From Prochlorococcus sp. AG-436-C05 (lineage in GTDB: Bacteria > Cyanobacteriota > Cyanobacteriia > PCC-6307 > Cyanobiaceae), in the NCBI GenBank assembly GCA_003209795.1, contig QCPB01000003.1, positions 25,013 through 89,012 on the forward strand: DNA of 64,000 nucleotides. The letters are read 5' to 3'. The position numbers were made by a program, and so were the translations under genes. Of this stretch, positions 19,547 to 31,457 are shown in pieces (the stretch's first letter is position 1; each line of letters starts with the position of its first letter). The notes under the pieces are model-generated. The model did not search any database, was not told where the DNA came from, and worked only from the letters and a program-made list of their open reading frames with translations.

Positions 19547-21247
19547 ATGGATATTACATCTATTAAATCTTTATTGCATGATTTATCAAAAAATATTTTA
19601 CCTTCAAGGTTTGAAACTGCCCAACAACCAGAGTCTAATACAATTCAATTATGTTTTAGGGGAGTTGATTTTCAGACTTGGCTAGAGGTTTCTTGGCATG
19701 GTGAGGCTCCCAGAATACTAAAAATCAATCAACCAGAAAAAATTGGCCGAGAAAGTACCCTATCTAAACAAATAAGATATGGATTAAAATATATGGCTTT
19801 AATTTCTATAGAACAAGATAATTTTGAAAGAGTAATAAAATTTGGATTTGCAAAAAAGCCTGGAGATGAAATAATCAAATATTTAATTTTTGAATTAATG
19901 GGTAAGCACAGCAATATCTTTTACTTAGATAAAAATCACAAAATAATTTCCCTTGGGAAACAAATAAACTCTAGTCAATCAAGTTTTAGGACAATTTCAA
20001 CAGGCTCAATTTATTCGGAACCACCAATTAACCTTAAAAAAATACCTACAGAAAATGAGTCTTATCAATCATGGAAAGAGTCTATCTCGACCATCTCTGG
20101 ATCACTTCAATACTGTTTAATTAATACTTATCAGGGAGTAAGCCCTATTTTAACAAAGCAATTAGAGTTCTTTAGTAATTTAAGTAGTCTAGAAATTATG
20201 AATAAAAATATTGATTTAATAAGTGATTCGAATTTAAAAAAGATATTTAAAAGTTGGATAATATGGATTAATAGATTTACAAATAACAAGTTTCAATTCT
20301 CAATATTTAATGATTTTTTTTATTGTGTTTGGTTTGTAAATAATGAAGTTAAGAGTGATAGAAATATTGATTTAGAAACTGGTCTAGAAACTTATTATAG
20401 TTTTCATTTAAAACAAAAGAAAATTGAAGCATTATTCCAAAACATTAATGGAATAATGTTTAAACAAAAAAATGTTGAGAAAAAGAATTTGAATATGCAA
20501 TCTAATCTTCTTTCAAATTCAGAAAACCACTTAGCATATAAAGAAAAAGCAGATCAAATATTCATGAATTATCAAATTAAAAAAAAAGATATTATTGAAG
20601 GTCAGAAACTTTATAAGAAGTCTAAAAAACTGAAAAGATCTCAAGAATTAATTAAAGATAGAATTGATATTTATAAAAACAACCTAAATAGGCTAGAGGA
20701 ATTTAGCGCACTTTTGGAAAACTTAAATTCTTTAAATGATGAAAAACTTATTGTGAAAATTAAACTCCTTGAAGAAATAAGAGAAGAAATATGCAAAGAG
20801 TTTAATATAAAAATCAAGAAAAAAAGAGAAGAGAAAAAATATACCTCTGAAGTAGGCTCTTCTCCAATTCAAATAACCACTCCAAGAGGCTTAAAACTAC
20901 AGATAGGAAGAAATATGAGGCAAAATGATTTAATAAGTTTTAAGTTTTCTAGTAAAGGCGATCTATGGTTTCATGCACAAGAATCACCAGGCAGTCATGT
21001 TGTATTAAAGTCATCAGCCCAAATAGCATCAGAGGAAGATCTTCAAATAGCTGCAGATTTAGCCGCTTTATTTAGTAAGGCCAGACGAAATATTAAAGTA
21101 CCTATTAACTTGGTAAAAATTAAAGATCTGCAAAAAATAACGAAAGGAGGGCCAGGATGCGTTTCTTTCAAAAAAGGAGAAATTATATGGGGGAATCCTA
21201 CAAGAGGAGAAGATTACATGAAAAACAGTCTTAAAGCTTTAATTTAG
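19547..21247 (+). CDS. NFACT / fibronectin-binding-like family protein (RqcH-type)
   Basis: FELMGKHSNIFYLD, NFACT-R region GDLWFHAQESPGSHVVLKSS; start at internal Met. Confidence 0.82.
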   Translation: MDITSIKSLLHDLSKNILPSRFETAQQPESNTIQLCFRGVDFQTWLEVSWHGEAPRILKINQPEKIGRESTLSKQIRYGLKYMALISIEQDNFERVIKFGFAKKPGDEIIKYLIFELMGKHSNIFYLDKNHKIISLGKQINSSQSSFRTISTGSIYSEPPINLKKIPTENESYQSWKESISTISGSLQYCLINTYQGVSPILTKQLEFFSNLSSLEIMNKNIDLISDSNLKKIFKSWIIWINRFTNNKFQFSIFNDFFYCVWFVNNEVKSDRNIDLETGLETYYSFHLKQKKIEALFQNINGIMFKQKNVEKKNLNMQSNLLSNSENHLAYKEKADQIFMNYQIKKKDIIEGQKLYKKSKKLKRSQELIKDRIDIYKNNLNRLEEFSALLENLNSLNDEKLIVKIKLLEEIREEICKEFNIKIKKKREEKKYTSEVGSSPIQITTPRGLKLQIGRNMRQNDLISFKFSSKGDLWFHAQESPGSHVVLKSSAQIASEEDLQIAADLAALFSKARRNIKVPINLVKIKDLQKITKGGPGCVSFKKGEIIWGNPTRGEDYMKNSLKALI

Positions 21248-21276
21248 TTTATAATAAAAAAAATTTTTAAGATTAA

Positions 21277-21537
21277 ATGTTTGATTTTCTTTTGGGCACA
21301 CATGAATTTTTAGGCAATCATACTTTCCCGGAATTTATTATTGGTTATTTATTTGGAGCTGCTTTAATTATTGGGGCGCCAACAGTTTTTTTATTACTTG
21401 CTTTCGTAAGTGCTTTAATGAAAACGAATGGAAAAATGGGTGGTTACAGAGAATATGAAACTTATGGTGAATCATCTTTAAATGATGCTCCTCCATTTTT
21501 ATTGCCAGATCCAACTAATCCAAAGTTAAGCAAGTAA
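21277..21537 (+). CDS. Conserved hypothetical single-TM protein (86 aa)
   Basis: FIIGYLFGAALIIGAPTVFLLLAFVSALMKTN TM segment, polar proline-rich C-terminus. Confidence 0.6.
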   Translation: MFDFLLGTHEFLGNHTFPEFIIGYLFGAALIIGAPTVFLLLAFVSALMKTNGKMGGYREYETYGESSLNDAPPFLLPDPTNPKLSK

Positions 21538-21622
21538 TCTATAGAAAGGCCTAAACAAATAAGTAAACTTTTTCAGAAATAAATTATTAAATATTATCTT
21601 CCAAAATCTAAAAAAGTTAAAT

Positions 21623-22381
21623 ATGAATAGTCTTGATGGGAGTGAAAATGAATTTTCTAAGGAGATGAGTTTTAGCGACCATTTGGAGGAGCTTAGACAA
21701 AGAATACTTAACTCAGTTTATTCAATATTAATTTCTATATTTTTCAGTTTTCTGATTATTAAACCCTTAATTTCTTTTCTAGAAATCCCTGCTAATGATA
21801 TACACTTGCTACAACTTGCTCCTGGAGAGTTTCTATTTGTTGCTATCAAAGTTGCTGGATATAGCGGATTAATAGTTTCTATCCCATTTATTATTTATCA
21901 AATAATATTATTTATTTCCCCTGGATTAACAAAACAAGAAAAAAGTCTTATCTTACCTGCTGTATTTGGATCAGGTTTATTATTTTTTATAGGCTTACTT
22001 TTTTCCTGGTGGATATTGGTACCTGCTGCAATCAATTTCTTTATAAATTTTGGAGCAGATATAGTTGAACCCACATGGTCAATAGAAAGGTATTTTGATT
22101 TCGTACTCTTATTAATGTCTAGTACTGCAATTGCATTTCAATTGCCAGTTTTACAATTTATTCTTGGTTCTCTTGGAATTATTACTACGCAAAAAATGTT
22201 ATCAAATTGGAAAATAGTTGTAATTTCTTCTGCTATCTTATCTGCAGTGATTACGCCTTCCACAGACCCTTTAACAATGTCACTGCTATCAATATCGATA
22301 GTATTTTTATTTTTTTTAGGGACTGGATTAACTTACATTTCTGAGAATCTTAAATCAAAAACTCTTTCGTCTTTTCATTAA
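21623..22381 (+). CDS. tatC: Sec-independent translocase subunit TatC
   Basis: MSFSDHLEELRQRIL; APGEFLFVAIKVAGYSG; six-TM pattern. Confidence 0.94.
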   Translation: MNSLDGSENEFSKEMSFSDHLEELRQRILNSVYSILISIFFSFLIIKPLISFLEIPANDIHLLQLAPGEFLFVAIKVAGYSGLIVSIPFIIYQIILFISPGLTKQEKSLILPAVFGSGLLFFIGLLFSWWILVPAAINFFINFGADIVEPTWSIERYFDFVLLLMSSTAIAFQLPVLQFILGSLGIITTQKMLSNWKIVVISSAILSAVITPSTDPLTMSLLSISIVFLFFLGTGLTYISENLKSKTLSSFH

Positions 22382-22667
22382 TACTTAATTTCAAGCTAAC
22401 AGCTCTTCCTAACCTTGGCCTTGAATTTACTTTTTTTAGCCATTCCCTTACGGCATCTGAGTAACCACATCTATTGAGTATTTCAATCTTATCTGCTATT
22501 GATTTTTTATATTCAACTTCATTTAAAGGGAATGATTCTTGCCCAAGAAAACCCCACATCATTTGAAAATATAAATATTCCCCTCTTTTAAAAAGCCTAA
22601 AATCGTATTTTTTACCCCATCTATGAATTAAGTAATGTATAACCTCATCTACTACCAATGGTTTCAT
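22350..22667 (-). CDS. DUF3067-type conserved protein
   Basis: 105 aa; VIHYLIHRWGKKYDFRLFKRGEYLYFQMMWGFLGQESFPL. Confidence 0.7.
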   Translation of the reverse strand: MKPLVVDEVIHYLIHRWGKKYDFRLFKRGEYLYFQMMWGFLGQESFPLNEVEYKKSIADKIEILNRCGYSDAVREWLKKVNSRPRLGRAVSLKLSINEKTKEFLI

Positions 22668-22780
22668 ATTAATTAATAAACAAAACTTTTACTTTAAATT
22701 ATTAAAAGTCCTATCTATTTGCAACAGAAATAGTGCAATCTGATCCATAATAAGTAACAAATGACTGTTTCAAGTATCGA

Positions 22781-23317
22781 ATGACTCAATTAAGTTCCAA
22801 TGACGTACCCTCTATGGGGCGAAGGCAATTTATGAATCTTCTTACATTCGGTACTGCAACTGGTGTTGCCTTAGGAGCTCTATATCCTGTAGCGAACTAT
22901 TTCATGCCCTTGAGAGCTGGTGGTGGGGGTGGTGGAACTTCTGCTAAAGATGAATTAGGTAATCCAATTACTAAGACAGGCTGGTTATCAACACATCAAG
23001 CAGGAGATAGAAGCTTAGTCCAGGGTCTTAAAGGAGATCCAACTTATTTAATAGTTAATGATGATGGTGCAATTGGAGAATTTGGTCTAAATGCTATTTG
23101 TACTCATTTAGGTTGTGTAGTTCCCTGGGATAGTGGTGCAAATAAATTTATATGTCCTTGCCACGGTAGTCAATATGACACAAATGGGAAGGTAGTAAGA
23201 GGACCTGCACCTTTATCTTTGGCCTTAGCTCATGTAGATATTGAAGATGACGCTGTACTCGTTAAACAGTGGTCAGAAACTGACTTTAGAACTAATGAAA
23301 ATCCTTGGTGGGCATAG
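22781..23317 (+). CDS. petC: Cytochrome b6f Rieske iron-sulfur protein
   Basis: [30 protein letters not shown]. Confidence 0.97.
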   Translation: MTQLSSNDVPSMGRRQFMNLLTFGTATGVALGALYPVANYFMPLRAGGGGGGTSAKDELGNPITKTGWLSTHQAGDRSLVQGLKGDPTYLIVNDDGAIGEFGLNAICTHLGCVVPWDSGANKFICPCHGSQYDTNGKVVRGPAPLSLALAHVDIEDDAVLVKQWSETDFRTNENPWWA

Positions 23318-23321
23318 AAAA

Positions 23322-24275
23322 ATGAAAAATCTTAAAAATCAAATCATGAAACAAACAACATTCTTGCTCTGCACTTTGTTCTTAATTTCAAGTATTTTAC
23401 TTTATCCAAAGACAACTTTGGCCTATCCATTTTGGGCACAGCAAAATTATGAATCCCCTAGAGAAGCTACAGGTAAGATAGTTTGTGCAAATTGTCATCT
23501 AGCTCAGATGCCAACCATTGCAGAGGTTCCTCAATCGGTTGGGGCTGACAGTGTTTTTAAAGCCGTTGTAAAAATCCCTTACAGTAATGACTTAAAAGAA
23601 ATAGGAGCTGATGGTTCTGAGGTACCTTTACAAGTTGGTGCCGTAGTAATGTTACCTGATGGTTTTAAATTAGCTCCTCAAGAAAGATGGACTGAAGAAA
23701 TAAAAGAAGAAACAGAGGGTGTTTATTTTACTAATTACAGCGAAGATAAAGATAATATTATTATTGTTGGGCCCTTATCAGGAGATACTAATAAAGAAAT
23801 TGTTTTCCCAGTCCTTTCCCCCGACCCTGCAACAAATAAAGAATATCACTATGGGAAGTACCAATTACATATCGGAGGTAATAGAGGCAGAGGTCAAGTT
23901 TACCCAACTGGAGATAAAAGCAATAATGTACTATTCACAGCCACATCCACAGGCACAATTAATTCAATAGAGCAAATTGAAGATGGCAGCTATAAAATTA
24001 ATATTGAAAACGAGAATGGAGAAATAATTACTGAGACTGTTCCTGTTGGACCAAAACTAATCGTAAAAGAGCAAGATAAAATAAATGCAGGAGATTCTCT
24101 TACAAATGATCCTAACGTTGGAGGATTTGGACAACTAGATGCTGAGGTTGTACTGCAAAGTCCTTATAGAATTATTGGCTTAATTGCATTTTTCATTGGT
24201 GTTGGGCTAACTCAAATACTCTTAGTATTGAAGAAAAAACAAGTAGAAAAAGTACAGGCTGCTGAAGGAATTTAA
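23322..24275 (+). CDS. petA: Cytochrome f
   Basis: [29 protein letters not shown]-terminal TM; start at internal Met. Confidence 0.97.
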   Translation: MKNLKNQIMKQTTFLLCTLFLISSILLYPKTTLAYPFWAQQNYESPREATGKIVCANCHLAQMPTIAEVPQSVGADSVFKAVVKIPYSNDLKEIGADGSEVPLQVGAVVMLPDGFKLAPQERWTEEIKEETEGVYFTNYSEDKDNIIIVGPLSGDTNKEIVFPVLSPDPATNKEYHYGKYQLHIGGNRGRGQVYPTGDKSNNVLFTATSTGTINSIEQIEDGSYKINIENENGEIITETVPVGPKLIVKEQDKINAGDSLTNDPNVGGFGQLDAEVVLQSPYRIIGLIAFFIGVGLTQILLVLKKKQVEKVQAAEGI

Positions 24276-24286
24276 TTATCCTTTAA

Positions 24287-25180
24287 ATGCTTATATATCA
24301 AGCCTTTATTCAATCACCTGGAGAAACATTTTTAAATTTAGGCTTTCTAAGTATTAGATGGTATGGATTTCTAATATCTATATCAGTCTTAATAGGCCTA
24401 TTTATTTCTAAAAAGCTTGCAAAAGAAAGAAATATTGACCCCTTATATATAAGTGAATTTTTACCACTATTAATAACATCTTCAATTATTGGAGCAAGAG
24501 CTTACTATGTAATTTTCGAATGGAGACAATATAGTGGTAATAACTTTTTCAGTTCCCTAGAACTATTCAACAATTCAATTCCAATCCCCTCATTTCTTGC
24601 GATTTGGGAAGGAGGAATAGCAATCCATGGAGGTTTAATTGGAGGATTATTATCTACAATCTTTTTTTGCAAATCTAAAAAAATTCATCTAAAAACGTTT
24701 ATAGATATTTTAATTCCATCTATTATTCTTGGGCAATCAATTGGAAGGTGGGGGAATTTTTTCAATAGTGAAGCTTTTGGATTACCAACAAATCTCCCTT
24801 GGAAATTATTTATTCCTATACAAAATAGACCAATAGAATTTATTAATTACGAATTCTTTCATCCAACATTTCTTTATGAGTCATTGTGGAATTTTTTAAT
24901 ATTCATAATCTTGATTATTATTTTCAAAAAACAGAGCAAAGCAAATTTTGTTAGGCCTGGCTTTATTAGTTGCATTTATTTAATTGGTTATAGTTTTGGA
25001 AGATTCTGGATTGAAGCTTTAAGAACTGATCCTTTATGTTTTGGGGGTCTTCCTCCTTTTTGTAATAACGGAATAAGAATCGCCCAATTTATAAGTATTT
25101 TTCTATTTTCTTCTGGATTAATTGGAATATTTTTTTTAAGATTAAGAACATACAATGTAAATAAAAGAAAGAATGGATAG
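24287..25180 (+). CDS. lgt: Prolipoprotein diacylglyceryl transferase
   Basis: [40 protein letters not shown]. Confidence 0.95.
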   Translation: MLIYQAFIQSPGETFLNLGFLSIRWYGFLISISVLIGLFISKKLAKERNIDPLYISEFLPLLITSSIIGARAYYVIFEWRQYSGNNFFSSLELFNNSIPIPSFLAIWEGGIAIHGGLIGGLLSTIFFCKSKKIHLKTFIDILIPSIILGQSIGRWGNFFNSEAFGLPTNLPWKLFIPIQNRPIEFINYEFFHPTFLYESLWNFLIFIILIIIFKKQSKANFVRPGFISCIYLIGYSFGRFWIEALRTDPLCFGGLPPFCNNGIRIAQFISIFLFSSGLIGIFFLRLRTYNVNKRKNG

Positions 25181-25928
25181 AAAAATATCCTTTATTGGAG
25201 TTGGTCCAGGCGATCCAGATTTATTAACAATAAAAGCATTGAAAAAGATAGAATCTGCAGACGTCATAATTTGGACTGATTCTTTAATTCCAGAAAAGAT
25301 TATAAATTTTGCTCAAGAGGGGGCTGAAACGATCAAAACAGGTTCGCTTACATTAGAGAAAATTACCTCAATAATGATCGAAAAATTTAATGAAGGTAAA
25401 ACTGTTATAAGGTTGCAGGATGGAGATCCATGCCTTTTTGGAGCATTAAGAGAACAAATAGAAATTTTAACCCAAAACAAAATTGGAATAGAAGTCATCC
25501 CTGGTGTTAGTGCTTTCCAGATTGCAGCAGCATATAATGAGGCTGAACTAACAATTCCTAATATAACTCAAACCATTATATTAACGAGGGCAGGCGGCAG
25601 AACAGGTATGCCTGAGAAAGAATCTCTTAAAGATCTTGCAAAACACAATTCCTCTTTATGTCTTTACTTAAGTGCTAGGCATATAAAAAGTTCCCAAGAA
25701 ACTTTATTAGAATTTTACCCCCCAGAGACCAAAGTTATAGTTGGATATAGAGTATCTTGGGATGATGGATGGACATCTTTAATTGAACTAAAAGATATGG
25801 CAAAATTTACGCTTGATAAAAAACTAATTAGAACAACTATTTATATTATTAGTCCAGCTATTTGTAATTCTACAAATAGGTCTAATCTATATAATCCATC
25901 ATATAAACATCTGTTTAGAAATAATTAA
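25173..25928 (+). CDS. cobM: Precorrin-4 C11-methyltransferase
   Basis: [57 protein letters not shown]. Confidence 0.9.
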   Translation: MDRKISFIGVGPGDPDLLTIKALKKIESADVIIWTDSLIPEKIINFAQEGAETIKTGSLTLEKITSIMIEKFNEGKTVIRLQDGDPCLFGALREQIEILTQNKIGIEVIPGVSAFQIAAAYNEAELTIPNITQTIILTRAGGRTGMPEKESLKDLAKHNSSLCLYLSARHIKSSQETLLEFYPPETKVIVGYRVSWDDGWTSLIELKDMAKFTLDKKLIRTTIYIISPAICNSTNRSNLYNPSYKHLFRNN

Positions 25929-25984
25929 TTGTAAAAGTTGTTAGATAAATATATATCACTATAATTGGGGAAAATTAAATTCCT

Positions 25985-26464
25985 TTGAAAGAAATAAAAT
26001 CTTATACTAAAGACGATAATTCAGAAGAAAATTCCTCTTTGATAAGAATTGGAAATTTTATTAAAGAAGCTAGATTAAGTAGAGATCAAACAATTGAAGA
26101 ATTAGCTGCTAATCTAAAAATTGGAGCACACCAACTTAAGGCGATTGAAGATGGTAATAAGGACGAATTACCTGAGGAAGTTTTTGTCAAAGCAATGGTT
26201 CGTAGAATTTCAGATAAACTTAAACTTGATACAGAATTTATAATGGGTGAATTTAATTCCAATAGGAAAGAAGAAATTGTTGAAGAAGTTTCAAATACAT
26301 CTAAGAAGAAAAAACGAGTAAAAAATCACAATCCATTAGGTGTTGGAATATTTGTTTTAATTTCTGGTATTTTTGGACTATTTGCTTCATCTTTAATTTT
26401 CAATTTCGTTTCAGAATCTTTTTATAATCAAAATCCAAAACAAGAACTAATCAACAAAAACTAA
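25985..26464 (+). CDS. RodZ-like membrane-anchored HTH protein
   Basis: IGNFIKEARLSRDQTIEELAANLKIGAHQLKAIEDG HTH plus one TM; TTG start. Confidence 0.75.
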   Translation: MKEIKSYTKDDNSEENSSLIRIGNFIKEARLSRDQTIEELAANLKIGAHQLKAIEDGNKDELPEEVFVKAMVRRISDKLKLDTEFIMGEFNSNRKEEIVEEVSNTSKKKKRVKNHNPLGVGIFVLISGIFGLFASSLIFNFVSESFYNQNPKQELINKN

Positions 26465-28056
26465 AAAACTTTTAGCTCCAAATCTTTTAATTCTTTAACC
26501 ACATTGCGACATAACTCTAAGTTCCATTTTTCAAGAAGAAGATCATGGTTTTTATGCAAAGGTTCAAGTTCAATTGCAATAATATTGTTTTTTAATTTAA
26601 TTTTTACTGATGATATTAAGTTTTCTGGTCTTTGATCAAGAGATGCAGCCAATCTTAAAATCAAGGACATATCAAGTACTAAAGTTTTATCTTCTTTGGA
26701 AATTATATTTTGCCAAGAATCATGTCTTTTCTTTGGCAAAGTCTTTCTATGATATCTAGCAATGGAAGCAATAATATTGGTTTCAGCTTGTGAATATCCT
26801 AATAAATCACAATTTTTGATTAGGTACCAAGAGTGTTTATGGTACGAACTTATATTTACATATTTTCCACAATTATAGAGATTACAAGCTGCCCAAAGAA
26901 GTTCTTTGGCTTTGGTATCCGTATAGTTGTGAAAAATATCTTTAGTTTGATCATAAATTTGAAAAGCAATATTGATCACTTTATTAACTCTTTCCTTATC
27001 AACTCCAAACTTGTTTGCCTGATGAACTATGGTAGTTTTCCTAATATTACTTTGAATATTAAATTCGTTTTTTATTATCCCTTTTCGAAGCATCCAATCA
27101 ACTACTAAGCCCTCCCTTAATGCCCTCTCACTAATAGTCAATTCATTAAAATTTAACATCTCCATTGACGTATTTAATATTAATGCTCCTGGAATAATTA
27201 TTTCTGCTCTTCTTTCGCTCAATGATGGTATTTTGCCTATTTCAGAAATTGGCATTTTAATTAATTTTTCCAATAAAATAGTCAAACTTTCTTTTTTAAA
27301 TTTATAACCATGCATCTTTTGTTTTGGTTGTCCTAGATAATTTACAATCAAATTACCTAATGACGTTGCTGTACCACTTGTTGCAATCAGAGAAACAGGC
27401 TTATCATCTTTTAATCTCCTTTTAATTTTTCTAACCGCTGGTTCTAGAGAACCTTGAATAAAAGTCCTTAAAAAATTAGCTCTATCTATGTTTATTGTTT
27501 CACTATTTAGAAAATCATTCTTAAGTTTAACCGCCCCAACTCTTGAACTTGTGAGAGCTATTGCATCATTGTTATCTGCAAGTATTAACTCTGTAGATCC
27601 TCCTCCAATATCAATAATTACATAAGACTCATTTTGAAAAGCCATTCCAGACAATACTCCAAGGTAAATCAATCTGGCTTCTTCAGAACCACTTATCAAT
27701 TCTATTTTTATACCAGTTTCATTTAGTACTCTTTTTAGAAAATCTTGGCCGTTGGGAGCTTCTCTAACAGCACTTGTTGCTGCAGTTACTATTTGATCTA
27801 CACCATTACTTTCGCAATACTCCTTAAATCGCCTCAGAGTAACTAAAACCCTATAAATTGATTCCTCGGTAAGATTTCCTTCTTCGTCTCTTTCTCCAAG
27901 GCGAGTTGTAGATTTATCAGTAAATTTTATTGAAAATGATTTTAAATGTAAATTAATTTCTGCAATCAAAAGGTGTGTAGAGTTAGTTCCAATATCAATT
28001 GCAGCAACTAATATATCTTTTTCTTGAGAATTAATTGATTTGTTTTTCTCTATCAT
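26461..28056 (-). CDS. ppx: Exopolyphosphatase, Ppx/GppA family
   Basis: AAIDIGTNSTHLLIAEI; VIIDIGGGSTELILAD. Confidence 0.92.
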   Translation of the reverse strand: MIEKNKSINSQEKDILVAAIDIGTNSTHLLIAEINLHLKSFSIKFTDKSTTRLGERDEEGNLTEESIYRVLVTLRRFKEYCESNGVDQIVTAATSAVREAPNGQDFLKRVLNETGIKIELISGSEEARLIYLGVLSGMAFQNESYVIIDIGGGSTELILADNNDAIALTSSRVGAVKLKNDFLNSETINIDRANFLRTFIQGSLEPAVRKIKRRLKDDKPVSLIATSGTATSLGNLIVNYLGQPKQKMHGYKFKKESLTILLEKLIKMPISEIGKIPSLSERRAEIIIPGALILNTSMEMLNFNELTISERALREGLVVDWMLRKGIIKNEFNIQSNIRKTTIVHQANKFGVDKERVNKVINIAFQIYDQTKDIFHNYTDTKAKELLWAACNLYNCGKYVNISSYHKHSWYLIKNCDLLGYSQAETNIIASIARYHRKTLPKKRHDSWQNIISKEDKTLVLDMSLILRLAASLDQRPENLISSVKIKLKNNIIAIELEPLHKNHDLLLEKWNLELCRNVVKELKDLELKVF

Positions 28057-28175
28057 TTGTTCTCTAAGAAATATAGATTATAAATCCATTAATTAATATA
28101 CTTAAGATTGATTATTAAATTATAGAATTCTCTAAATCCTAGTAAAATTATTTACAGTTATGAAATATAGATCCT

Positions 28176-29063
28176 GTGCTGATAAAAATCTTGCAAATAA
28201 AATTAAATAGTTTTTTTGAATTATTAAGATGGGATAAGCCTACAGGTAGGCTGATTTTACTTATTCCCGCGGGATGGAGTTTATATCTAACTCCTGGATC
28301 CAATCCAAATATTGAGATATTGTCAAAAATAATCATCGGCGGATTATTAGTTAGTGGTTTAGGCTGCGTGGCTAATGACATTTGGGATAAAAAAATAGAT
28401 CAAAAAGTCATAAGAACTCAAAACAGACCTCTAGCTGCAAATAAACTTGGGCTAAAAACAGCTTATTTAATTCTTTTATTTTTAATTCTATGTAGCTTCT
28501 TTTTAACCTTATCACTTCCAGAAAAAGGGAGAATCCTTTCTATTGCCCTTGCTTTTTTAGCATTGCCAATAATATTAATCTATCCTTCCTCCAAACGATG
28601 GTTTAAATATCCTCAATTAATCTTGTCAATTTGCTGGGGTTTTGCAGTTTTAATTCCTTGGGCTGCTAATCAAGGCAACATAAATAGCCTTGTTTTATTG
28701 TGTTGCTGGTTCGCCACAATTTTCTGGACATTTGGTTTTGATACGGTCTATGCTCTTGCTGATAAAAAATATGATCTTGAAATTGGTTTAAATAGTTCTG
28801 CTATTAATCTAAAAAACAATACGAAAATAACTATACAAATTTGTTATTTCTTAACTTCTGCTTTTCTTGCAATATGTGGTTTTCTTACTCAAGTAAATTT
28901 TATTTTTTGGCCAATTCTACTAATGACAGCATTCTTAATGCAAAAAGATATTCTAAAAGTATTTCCTGAAAATAAGCAATCCATTAAAAACATTGGGAAT
29001 CATTTCAGAAACCAATCAATTTATGGAGGGGTAATTTTATTAGGAATTATCATCGCATCATAA
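28176..29063 (+). CDS. ubiA: UbiA-family (4-hydroxybenzoate) polyprenyltransferase
   Basis: LRWDKPTGRLILLIPAGWSL, NDIWDKKIDQKVIRTQNRPLA, DTVYALADKKYDLEIGL. Confidence 0.85.
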   Translation: MLIKILQIKLNSFFELLRWDKPTGRLILLIPAGWSLYLTPGSNPNIEILSKIIIGGLLVSGLGCVANDIWDKKIDQKVIRTQNRPLAANKLGLKTAYLILLFLILCSFFLTLSLPEKGRILSIALAFLALPIILIYPSSKRWFKYPQLILSICWGFAVLIPWAANQGNINSLVLLCCWFATIFWTFGFDTVYALADKKYDLEIGLNSSAINLKNNTKITIQICYFLTSAFLAICGFLTQVNFIFWPILLMTAFLMQKDILKVFPENKQSIKNIGNHFRNQSIYGGVILLGIIIAS

Positions 29064-29073
29064 ATTCTTAATC

Positions 29074-29946
29074 ATGTTAGTTAAATTAAAGAAAGGAGAT
29101 CGAATAGATGTTTTAGCTCCCAGCTCATTTATTGATAACAAAGATGATTTTAAAAAAGGCTTAGAAATTTTAAAAAAATGGGGTTTAGAGATTAATCAAC
29201 ATAATTCTTTATCAAGAAGATTTGGCTATTTTGCGGGAGATGATCGGACAAGGTTTGAAGCACTTGAGAAAGCTCAAAATAGCAAACTTATCATTTTTGC
29301 AAAAGGAGGTTGGGGGTCAGCGAGACTTCTAGAAAAAGATCCATCTTGGAAAAATGGGTTAATGCTTGGATTCTCTGATACATGTTCTTTATTACTTTCC
29401 AAATATTCTCAAGGATTTTTTGGTTCTATTCATGGTCCTATGGTTACAAGTCTTTCCAAAGAACCAGAATGGAGTCTTAAAAGGTTAAGAAATTTACTTT
29501 TTGAAGGGTATATTGAGGAAATAGAGGGGATCCCTTTAAAAGAAGGAAAAGCGCGAGGAGAAATAATTGTCTGTAATCTAACTATTGCAACTTTTTTAAT
29601 TGGTACTGATCACTTCCCAGATGTGAGAGGGAAAATAATAATATTTGAGGATATCAATGAAGATATTTATAAAATTGATCGAATGTTGACTTATTTAAGA
29701 ATGACCAAAATATTTTCTGAAATTGGAGGAATTGGATTCGGGAGTTTTTCTTCTGATATTGGCACTAACGAATGGAAAGATTTATTAAAAACCCTTGTAA
29801 TGGAAAGACTGAAAGAATTTGATTTTCCTATCCTTTTTGACCTCCCTATTGGACATATATCTGGGAATGCATGCATTCCTCTAGGATATCAAGCAACCCT
29901 AAATGGTGATGATGACATTCTTAGTATTCATATTCCTTATGTATAA
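29074..29946 (+). CDS. LD-carboxypeptidase (S66 family)
   Basis: [36 protein letters not shown]. Confidence 0.85.
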   Translation: MLVKLKKGDRIDVLAPSSFIDNKDDFKKGLEILKKWGLEINQHNSLSRRFGYFAGDDRTRFEALEKAQNSKLIIFAKGGWGSARLLEKDPSWKNGLMLGFSDTCSLLLSKYSQGFFGSIHGPMVTSLSKEPEWSLKRLRNLLFEGYIEEIEGIPLKEGKARGEIIVCNLTIATFLIGTDHFPDVRGKIIIFEDINEDIYKIDRMLTYLRMTKIFSEIGGIGFGSFSSDIGTNEWKDLLKTLVMERLKEFDFPILFDLPIGHISGNACIPLGYQATLNGDDDILSIHIPYV

Positions 29947-30614
29947 GAATCTTTTAAGAACAATTTTGCAATTTTTAGATCTATTGGGGAGGTAACCTTT
30001 ATATTTGAATAATTTCCTTCAATAATTTTCACTTTCCAATTCAGCATCTCAAATAATGATGCATCATCTGTCACGATAAAATTCTTGTCAATTGCAATTT
30101 TATGCGCTTTTTTAAGACTATCAACTAAAAAACCCTGAGGAGTTTGTGCTGCCCACAAATATTGCCTATTAGGTGTGTCTTTAATAAAACCTTCACTATC
30201 AACAATCTTTATCGTATCTGTAACTTTAGTAGCTACAATAACAGCTTCATTTTCTTCTAATTCTGCGGCACATTTGTTAATTAATTCTGGATTAATTAAA
30301 CATCTAGCACCATCATGAATTAAAACTTTTTCAGCATCTTTTGGAAGTGAATTTAAACCATTAAAAACCGATTCTTGCCTAGTCTCTCCACCATTGATCC
30401 ATTTAACTTTATTTGAAAAATCCTTTAGTGAATTTAATAACAATTCTTTATCTTTTGGTTGACCTATTATTCCTACCCAGGTTATTGAACTTGCAGAGAA
30501 TATAGATTTAAGAGTCCAATAAATTAGAGACTCTCCTTCCAATTCTATTAATAATTTATTTTTCCCAGCTTTCATTCTGCTACCACTACCTGCAGCGGGT
30601 ATTAACAAGTGCAC
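29937..30614 (-). CDS. ispD: 2-C-methyl-D-erythritol 4-phosphate cytidylyltransferase
   Basis: [40 protein letters not shown]. Confidence 0.95.
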   Translation of the reverse strand: MHLLIPAAGSGSRMKAGKNKLLIELEGESLIYWTLKSIFSASSITWVGIIGQPKDKELLLNSLKDFSNKVKWINGGETRQESVFNGLNSLPKDAEKVLIHDGARCLINPELINKCAAELEENEAVIVATKVTDTIKIVDSEGFIKDTPNRQYLWAAQTPQGFLVDSLKKAHKIAIDKNFIVTDDASLFEMLNWKVKIIEGNYSNIKVTSPIDLKIAKLFLKDSYT

Positions 30615-30707
30615 AACAATTTGACTTAATAATTTCTAGATAATTATAAATAAAAGCAATATCTTTGCACAAATAGTACTACGATTTTAAATTATAAAAA
30701 TTTAAAA

Positions 30708-31457
30708 ATGTCGAATACAGAATCTTTATCAGGGAAAGTTGCTTTAATTACAGGAGCTAGCAGAGGAATTGGCAAGGAAATTGCTATGGAACTTAGTAAA
30801 TTAGGCGCAGAAGTTTTTATAAATTATTCCTCCTCTGATGAAAAAGCTGAAGAGGTTGTGAATTCAATAAAAAATAATGGAGGTAAAGCGCATAAATTAA
30901 AATTTGATGTTTCAAAAGAGGATTCAGTTAGCTCAGCTTTTGACACAATTATAAAAATCAATGGATCAATTGATATTCTTGTTAATAATGCTGGGATAAC
31001 GAGAGATGGTCTTTTGATGAGAATGAAATCAGAACAATGGGACGAAGTACTTAATACAAATTTAAAGGGAGTTTTTCTTTGTACAAAATATGCTTCTAAA
31101 TTCATGATGAAAAAAAGAAGCGGTAATATTGTAAATATTTCATCTGTTGTTGGAATAATTGGAAATCCTGGACAAGCAAATTATTCTGCAGCGAAAGCTG
31201 GTGTTATTGGGTTTACAAAAACTTGCGCTAAAGAATTTGCTTCTAGAGGTATTAACGTTAATGCAATAGCTCCTGGTTTCATAGAAACAGAAATGACTGA
31301 AAAACTTAATACTGAAGAGATTGTAAAAGCCATACCATTAAAAAGACTAGGAAGTTGTTCTCAAATTGCTAACTTAGTATCATTCTTAGTATCAAGTAAT
31401 TCTGGAAGTTATATAACAGGGCAAACAATCAGTATTGATGGTGGAATGAGTATTTAA
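30708..31457 (+). CDS. fabG: 3-oxoacyl-ACP reductase
   Basis: ALITGASRGIGKEIA; NNAGITRDGLLMRMK; YSAAKAGVIGF. Confidence 0.95.
   Translation: MSNTESLSGKVALITGASRGIGKEIAMELSKLGAEVFINYSSSDEKAEEVVNSIKNNGGKAHKLKFDVSKEDSVSSAFDTIIKINGSIDILVNNAGITRDGLLMRMKSEQWDEVLNTNLKGVFLCTKYASKFMMKKRSGNIVNISSVVGIIGNPGQANYSAAKAGVIGFTKTCAKEFASRGINVNAIAPGFIETEMTEKLNTEEIVKAIPLKRLGSCSQIANLVSFLVSSNSGSYITGQTISIDGGMSI

Noticed and set aside
23241-23321. Extended petA start overlapping petC
   Set aside because: Met at 23322 gives a normal leader peptide; the extension is out-of-frame petC sequence.
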